Of a stretch of 64,000 bases of DNA, positions 59,586 through 64,000 are shown one piece after another. Both the position numbers and the translations under genes were made by a program. Position 1 is the first letter of the stretch. The number at the start of each line of letters is the position of its first letter. Origin of the DNA: CALBZH01 sp964538515 (GTDB taxonomy: Bacteria; Desulfobacterota; Syntrophobacteria; Syntrophobacterales; Syntrophobacteraceae); assembly GCA_964538515.1 (NCBI GenBank), contig CAZIEW010000014.1, positions 12,298 through 76,297 on the forward strand. The letters are read 5' to 3'. The notes under the pieces were generated by a model. It was not told the DNA's origin and did not search any database. It was given only the letters and a program-made list of their open reading frames with translations.

Positions 59586-60230
59586 TCAATCCTTCAAAAT
59601 GGTAAGCCTGTCTGTATCCATATGATCGAACTCCCGGCTGATATGGAAGATCGTGATGCCCATGACGAAAACGGCCATGAACACATCGAGCAAGATGCCG
59701 AGCTCCACCAGCAGCGGCTCGCTCATGGCGAAGGCGAGCCCGAACGCGTAGATGCCGTTTTCCATCACCAGGTACCCCAGGACTTGCGTGATCGCCTTGC
59801 GTCGGCTCACGATGGCGAACAGTCCGATCATGATGTTGTACATGGCCAGCGGCACCACCAGGGGAGACGCGGCGGGGACCGGCAGCGGCAGCTGGCTTCC
59901 GAGCCACATGGCCAGGGCCAGCAGCAGTGCGCCGATCAGGAGGGATGTGGTGTATCCCACGAGCGGCTCCATCTCGCGATGGATGTGAGCGGCCCGCAGC
60001 GCGCGAAACAGCAGCCAGGGGAAAATGACCCCTTTCAGTAGGACCGTGCCTGCGGAAAGGAAACAGGCGCGGACCGTGATGTGATCCGTGCCGACCATGA
60101 GCGGAAGCACGCCGAGCAAGATTCCCTGAATGGCCACCACGTCGATGCAGGAGGCGATACGGCTGGACGCGATCAGTCTCAGATTCGTCAGGATGAGCAG
60201 AACGATGACGGTGTCGATCAGCAGGTTCAT
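59586..60230 (-). CDS. ehrC: NuoK/HyfE-like membrane subunit
   Basis: The 214 residues carry about six transmembrane helices of the HyfE type, the NuoK-like small membrane subunit extended at both ends (LLIDTVIVLLILTNLRLIAS; YTTSLLIGALLLALAMWLGS; KAITQVLGYLVMENGIYAFG). The glutamate in VMENGIYAFG corresponds to the functional acidic residue of NuoK. It is encoded between the HyfC-like and HyfF-like subunits, as in hydrogenase-4 operons, one base after the ehrB stop. Confidence 0.86.
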   Translation of the reverse strand: MNLLIDTVIVLLILTNLRLIASSRIASCIDVVAIQGILLGVLPLMVGTDHITVRACFLSAGTVLLKGVIFPWLLFRALRAAHIHREMEPLVGYTTSLLIGALLLALAMWLGSQLPLPVPAASPLVVPLAMYNIMIGLFAIVSRRKAITQVLGYLVMENGIYAFGLAFAMSEPLLVELGILLDVFMAVFVMGITIFHISREFDHMDTDRLTILKD

Positions 60231-60231
60231 G

Positions 60232-61182
60232 TCAGCTCCAAAGGATCAGCGCGAGGGCGAGGGTGGAAAGAAACCCGGCACTGACCAGCAGCTGGGGCAC
60301 GCGAAGCAGCCGAAGCCTGGCCATGATGGATTCGACCACGCCGGTCACTGCGGCGAGAAAGAAGACCCCCACCACGATGGCGGCCCCGTCCAGCCACGGG
60401 TTTCCGGTCCTCACGGGAATGAGGATGGAAGCGATGAGCGATCCAAGGATCCACATCTTGAGCGAGGCGCCATAGAGGATCATCGCGAAGTCCGGCCCGC
60501 TGTGGTCGAGGACCATCACTTCGTGGATCATGGTCAGCTCGAGGTGCGTGTTGGGATCGTCAAAGGGGATCCTCGCGTTTTCGGCGAGGAACACCACCAG
60601 GAGAGCCGCGGAGACCATCAGGAGGGCGGGACCGGACTGCATCCAGGCGTCGATGGACAGCCGGGAGACCATGGAGGAGAGCGAGTAGAAGATGCCCGAC
60701 TGAGCCATGCCGCCTGGTGCCGGGTCTGCACCTGCATGGGCAACCGCTGCCAGGCCCAGGAGAAGGGTCGGCTCCGCCAGCGCCGAGAATTGGACTTCTC
60801 GGCCGGCCCCCATGCCCTCGAAGGCCGATCCGGTGTCCAGGGCCGCGATGACCGTGAAAAACCGCATGACGCCCAGCAAATAGGCAAGCAGAATCACATC
60901 GCCCGAGAAGACCAATGGTGCGGCAACACCCCCGAGTGGGAGCACGAAGAGAGCCGTTATGGCCGATGCCAACCCCACCACGGGACCCGCCCGGAAGACC
61001 CAGCTGGTCGTGCGGCTGTACACGGCGCCCTTTCGCAGAAGCTTGCCCAGGTCGTAGTAAAGCTGCAGCAGCGGCTGTCCGTTGCGTCCCGCGAAGAGGG
61101 CCTTCACCCGATTGATGACGCCCATCAGCAGGGGAGCCAGGATCAACGCCAGAAACGGAATCGCCAGGGAGCCAGGATTCAT
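60232..61182 (-). CDS. ehrB: NuoH/HyfC-like membrane subunit
   Basis: The 316 residues have eight transmembrane helices of the NADH dehydrogenase subunit 1 family. QLYYDLGKLLRKGAVYSRTT is the conserved loop that touches the hydrophilic arm, and NARIPFDDPNTHLELTMIHE contains the acidic residues of the quinone or E-channel loop. It joins the peripheral subunits to the ion-pumping ones. Start at the ATG shown or at GTG 61188, which overlaps the ehrA stop (GTGA). Confidence 0.88.
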   Translation of the reverse strand: MNPGSLAIPFLALILAPLLMGVINRVKALFAGRNGQPLLQLYYDLGKLLRKGAVYSRTTSWVFRAGPVVGLASAITALFVLPLGGVAAPLVFSGDVILLAYLLGVMRFFTVIAALDTGSAFEGMGAGREVQFSALAEPTLLLGLAAVAHAGADPAPGGMAQSGIFYSLSSMVSRLSIDAWMQSGPALLMVSAALLVVFLAENARIPFDDPNTHLELTMIHEVMVLDHSGPDFAMILYGASLKMWILGSLIASILIPVRTGNPWLDGAAIVVGVFFLAAVTGVVESIMARLRLLRVPQLLVSAGFLSTLALALILWS

Positions 61183-61184
61183 GG

Positions 61185-63173
61185 TCACCTCAGGTTCCAG
61201 ATCAACAGAAGCAGAAGGGTGAGGCCGATGTAGAGAATGTAAAGCTGCACCCGCCCCGCCTGGAGGAAGCGAAGGGCCAGGGCCAGCCGCTCGACTCCGA
61301 GAAAGAGGGGACGGTACAGCTTTTGAGCGAAAAGGTCTTCCGTTTCCGAATGAAAGCTTGCGTGAACCGGAAACAGCTCGTCGGGCTTTTCACATTTCGT
61401 TCTCGGGCTCAGGAAAGTCGCGAACATCTTTGTCAGGGGCTGAGCGAAGGAGGACGCCGTATACTGCATGCTGGCCGACGGGCGGGTGTAGCCGCAGTCC
61501 CACGTGCCGCTCTCCGTGACGGCTCTGCCTGCGAGCAGCCGGGAGCGCGTCCACGCGAGCACGACGATTGTGCCCACAAGAAGACCGGAAAGCAGCACAA
61601 TCCCGGACAGGGGCCCCGTGGCAGAAGACAACTGGGACTGCACTTCCGCAGTCGCCAGCCCCGTGACGATTCCCACCGCATGGCTCATCACGGAAGCGGC
61701 CTGGGGAGCAAAGACGCCAATCCCGACGCACCCGGTCGCGAGGACGAGCATGGCTAGGCGCTCAGGCCAACTCGCTTCATGTCCGTGAACGGCTTCCTCA
61801 CTTCGCGGCTCCCCAAGGAAAACGATCCCGAACGCTTTCGTGAAGCAGGCCGCCGCGAGACCGCCGATGAGAGCCAGTCCGATGATCACTCCCGCACCGG
61901 CGGCTGCGGACTCTGATGCTCCGACAGAGCGAAACGCTCCGAAATAAATGAGAAATTCGCTGATGAAGCCGTTCAGGGGCGGCAAGCCGGATATGGCCAC
62001 CGCGCCAATGAGAAACGTTCCGGCGGTCCAGGGCATGCGCTTGATGAGTCCGCCCAGACGGTCGATCTCCCGGGTTCCGGTTGCGTGAAGCACGGCGCCC
62101 GCCCCGAGGAACAGCAGCCCCTTGAAGAGGGCATGGTTGATCACGTGCAGCAATCCCCCCGCAATTCCAAGCACGGCCAAAGCGGGCGCATTCAGCGCCG
62201 TTCCCAGTAGGCCCAAGCCCAGTCCCAGGGCGATGATCCCGATGTTCTCCACGCTGTGATATGCCAGGAGTCGCTTCAGGTCGTGCTGGGCGATCGCGAG
62301 GAGCACGCCGAGAATCCCTGAAGCCAGGCCGACCCCGATGAGCAGCCATCCCCACCATGGCGTCGGGGCTCCCAGGAAGGTGAGCGTCCTGAGCAGCCCA
62401 TAGATCCCTGTCTTGATCATGACACCGGACATGACGGCGGACACGGGGCTCGGAGCCGCCGGGTGGGCCTCGGGAAGCCAGACGTGGAAGGGAATGAAGC
62501 CCGCCTTGGCGCCGAATCCCACCAGCGCCAGAAGAAAGGCCAGGCTCGCGATGGAAGCCATGTGCGGTCGCGCCGCGAGGAACCCGTCGAAATCGAGCGA
62601 TGCTCCCCCCGCCTGGTGGCCTAAAATCAGGAACAAGACCAGAAGAAACGCAGTTCCGAGATGCGTGGCCACCAGGTACGTCCACCCCGCCCGTCGAACG
62701 CTCTCCTGCTCGTTTTCGAAGGCGACCAGGAAGAAGGAGGACAGGGCCATGATCTCCCAGGAGACCAGGAACAGGATTCCGTTTGCGGCGATGACCACCA
62801 TGGCCATGCTGGCCGCGAGCAGGTTAAAAAAGAACCAGAAAGCGCCGAGATGCTTTCGGTTCTGGTACGCCGTCATGGCGCGGCTGCCATAGAGCGCCGC
62901 CATCGCGCAGAGGACGCAGATCGGGATGAGGAAGACGGCCGACAGGGCGTCGATCCGCACCGAAAAGGATCCGAGAGCCACGTTCCACGCCGCTCGGTAC
63001 GTTTCCATGCGTCCGGTCCACAGGGTGGAGAAGGCGGGGCCCAGACCGACCGCACAGCCCAGGAGCGTGCCTGAGGCTCCCACGATGTTGGACCAGCGTG
63101 CGCTGCGTTGGACAACGAGCGATAGTGTCCCGAAAACACAAAGTAAACCGACTGCCACAAGGGTCATGCTCAT
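61185..63173 (-). CDS. ehrA: Antiporter-like membrane subunit (HyfB/NuoL-type)
   Basis: The 662 residues have about 15-16 helices. The antiporter core motifs are present (FLVSWEIMALSSFFLVAFEN with the key Glu; KAGFIPFHVWLPEAHPAAPS; LLAYHSVENIGIIALGLGLG; NHALFKGLLFLGAGAVLHAT). A C-terminal extension follows with a long segment (ESGTWDCGYTRPSASMQYTA) typical of HyfB/HycC. First membrane subunit of the complex. The ATG chosen avoids overlap with the upstream regulator gene; an earlier in-frame start at 63248 overlaps it by 47 bases. Confidence 0.88.
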   Translation of the reverse strand: MSMTLVAVGLLCVFGTLSLVVQRSARWSNIVGASGTLLGCAVGLGPAFSTLWTGRMETYRAAWNVALGSFSVRIDALSAVFLIPICVLCAMAALYGSRAMTAYQNRKHLGAFWFFFNLLAASMAMVVIAANGILFLVSWEIMALSSFFLVAFENEQESVRRAGWTYLVATHLGTAFLLVLFLILGHQAGGASLDFDGFLAARPHMASIASLAFLLALVGFGAKAGFIPFHVWLPEAHPAAPSPVSAVMSGVMIKTGIYGLLRTLTFLGAPTPWWGWLLIGVGLASGILGVLLAIAQHDLKRLLAYHSVENIGIIALGLGLGLLGTALNAPALAVLGIAGGLLHVINHALFKGLLFLGAGAVLHATGTREIDRLGGLIKRMPWTAGTFLIGAVAISGLPPLNGFISEFLIYFGAFRSVGASESAAAGAGVIIGLALIGGLAAACFTKAFGIVFLGEPRSEEAVHGHEASWPERLAMLVLATGCVGIGVFAPQAASVMSHAVGIVTGLATAEVQSQLSSATGPLSGIVLLSGLLVGTIVVLAWTRSRLLAGRAVTESGTWDCGYTRPSASMQYTASSFAQPLTKMFATFLSPRTKCEKPDELFPVHASFHSETEDLFAQKLYRPLFLGVERLALALRFLQAGRVQLYILYIGLTLLLLLIWNLR

Positions 63174-63201
63174 AAGGGGCTCGCGTGCTCGCTTGAGAAT
63201 T

Positions 63202-63900
63202 CTAAGGATGTGAGCCGGGGGGGCGTGAGAGGAGAGTCTCTTCCACACGGACGGCTTCGTCGAGGATCTCTTCAGAAGACCCCTTCCGGGTGAGAACGGC
63301 CCTGAATAGAGGATCCTTCAACGCGGAGGCCAGCTTTGACAGCAGCAGTTGATGCGCCCGGACGGTTGGGCTTGCCAGCATGAACAAGATATCGACCGGC
63401 AGTCCATCCGGCGCGCCGAAGTCGATCGGGTGATCGAGAAAGCAAAGGGTGATGGCGGGATGCCGGAGGTGGAGCACGATGGGGTGGCGCACATGGGGGA
63501 TGGCAATGGCATCGCCGATTGCGGTCGAGCCAAGTGATTCCCGAGCGATAAGCATTGCATGGAGAAACGATCGGTCGACGTCGCCAGGCATGGGCATGAG
63601 ATCGACGACGGTGCTGAGAACAGAGCTACTGTCCGTTCCTCCCACGTGGTGAAAAATGCCGCCGATTCGCAATGCTTCATCGAGCCGAATCGCGCGGTTC
63701 CCCGCGTAGGCAGGCTCGCCCAGGATCTCGCTCGATACGCTGATCTTGCGCTCGGTCGCCCATTCCAACAATTCCGAACGGTTGAAACGGTGCTCCCCCC
63801 CCACCTGACATGCGGGCAGACTTCTCTGCTTTATCCAAAGGAGGATCGTTTTTTCCGAAACCCCGAAGATGCTTGCGGCACCCTTGATATCGAGCTGCAT
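63202..63900 (-). CDS. HTH (MerR/excisionase)-EIIA-fructose-type fusion regulator
   Basis: The 232 residues start with an excisionase/MerR-like helix-turn-helix (DIKGAASIFGVSEKTILLWI, then GGEHRFNRSELLEWATE). From about residue 80 a PTS EIIA-2 domain follows (EALRIGGIFHHVGGTDSSSV, ESLGSTAIGDAIAIPHVRHP with the phosphorylation His in IPH). The product resembles PtsN-like regulators with a DNA-binding head rather than sugar transporters. It sits at the head of the ehr genes, 28 bases before ehrA, in the same direction, so it may set the complex's expression to nitrogen-PTS or energy state. DNA binding and phosphorylation are inferred. Confidence 0.85.
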   Translation of the reverse strand: MQLDIKGAASIFGVSEKTILLWIKQRSLPACQVGGEHRFNRSELLEWATERKISVSSEILGEPAYAGNRAIRLDEALRIGGIFHHVGGTDSSSVLSTVVDLMPMPGDVDRSFLHAMLIARESLGSTAIGDAIAIPHVRHPIVLHLRHPAITLCFLDHPIDFGAPDGLPVDILFMLASPTVRAHQLLLSKLASALKDPLFRAVLTRKGSSEEILDEAVRVEETLLSRPPGSHP

Positions 63901-64000
63901 GATCAGCCTGCTTCCGTTTGAGAGCATTGAGAAGGAGCGGATACCGGGCAGGATAGATACTCCTAACGCGGATGGAAGTGAAGCGTCTTTTTCGAAGATC
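63901..64000. other. Upstream region of the HTH-EIIA gene
   Basis: The last hundred bases of the window hold the presumed promoter of the regulator-ehr transcript. I see GGATACC-like and GATAGATAC strings but no clear -35/-10 pair. No gene is visible. Confidence 0.3.

Noticed and set aside
58098..60041. 647-codon open frame on the plus strand
   Set aside because: It is a GC-driven shadow of ehrD and ehrC on the opposite strand; the translation is low-complexity Gln/Glu/Gly/Arg without any domain.
1..64000. CRISPR arrays, rRNA, tRNA, complete insertion sequences or prophage genes
   Set aside because: No regularly spaced repeats, rRNA signatures, cloverleaf genes, transposases, integrases or phage structural genes were seen on either strand.

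Overview
The window is a GC-rich, densely coded chromosomal segment from a Gram-negative bacterium. Outer-membrane genes (lptD, lpxD, an ADP-heptose pathway adenylyltransferase) show the envelope type. The Wolinella-type fumarate reductase/succinate dehydrogenase in C-A-B order, the six-subunit hydrogenase-related membrane complex, the ferredoxin/rubredoxin pair and the number of PAS/GAF kinases suggest an anaerobic or microaerophilic Desulfobacterota-like organism, perhaps near Syntrophobacteria. That placement is an inference from gene content; there is no rRNA to test it. I saw no rRNA, tRNA, CRISPR array, prophage or complete insertion sequence. One short MITE-like element is present.

Layout. 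0-9.5 kb: the end of an acyl-CoA synthetase/acetyltransferase fusion, an SRPBCC protein, a DsrE protein, an orphan PAS histidine kinase, a membrane coiled-coil protein, a DUF1566 protein, TrmL, a GNAT-like protein, the heptose adenylyltransferase and a YfgM-like TPR protein. 9.5-17.5 kb: an apparent attenuator (a Phe-rich 32-codon leader peptide, hairpins and a U-tract terminator), then phenylacetate-CoA ligase, a tandem ACT protein, a complete LIV-type ABC transporter (K-H-M-G-F) and a second PaaK-like protein without the nucleotide-binding loop. The set reads as uptake and activation of an aromatic or amino-acid-derived acid. 17.9-21 kb: an HDOD protein and a hybrid GAF/PAS kinase. 21-31 kb: housekeeping genes folC, lptD, rplM-rpsI, argC, truA, an aspartate-type aminotransferase and pgi.

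31-37 kb, mostly minus strand: a variant diadenylate-cyclase-domain protein followed by a HAMP membrane protein and a TauE/SafE permease, a divergent secreted MsrAB, a small membrane protein, and a cupin followed by a reading frame interrupted by one in-frame TGA that has a possible SECIS hairpin after it. 37-45.6 kb: a Ca2+-type P-type ATPase, a cold-shock region (CspA with a long leader, four small uncharacterised proteins, a DEAD-box helicase), part of it AT-rich, and lpxD. 45.8-50.2 kb, minus strand: a tight four-gene unit encoding an Asn-substituted nucleotidyltransferase-like protein, a TIGR04222-like membrane protein with a Gly/Cys-rich tail, an RCK-channel-RCK potassium channel and a radical SAM/SPASM enzyme. 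I consider this the best candidate for an undescribed system: the Cys/Gly tail is a plausible substrate of the radical SAM enzyme, and the adjacent channel suggests a membrane or ion-related role.

50.4-55 kb: frdB-frdA-frdC, read leftward, divergent from a TetR regulator with an overlapping promoter and perfect palindromic operator, then a cupin and the MITE-like element. 55.2-63.9 kb: ferredoxin and rubredoxin, then, on the minus strand, a MerR-HTH/EIIA-Fru fusion regulator and the energy-converting hydrogenase-related (Ehr) operon A-B-C-D-L-S. The large subunit has lost the [NiFe] cysteine ligands, and the small subunit is fused to a two-cluster ferredoxin domain. Fumarate reductase, Ehr and the small redox carriers together look like the membrane energy-conservation module of the window.
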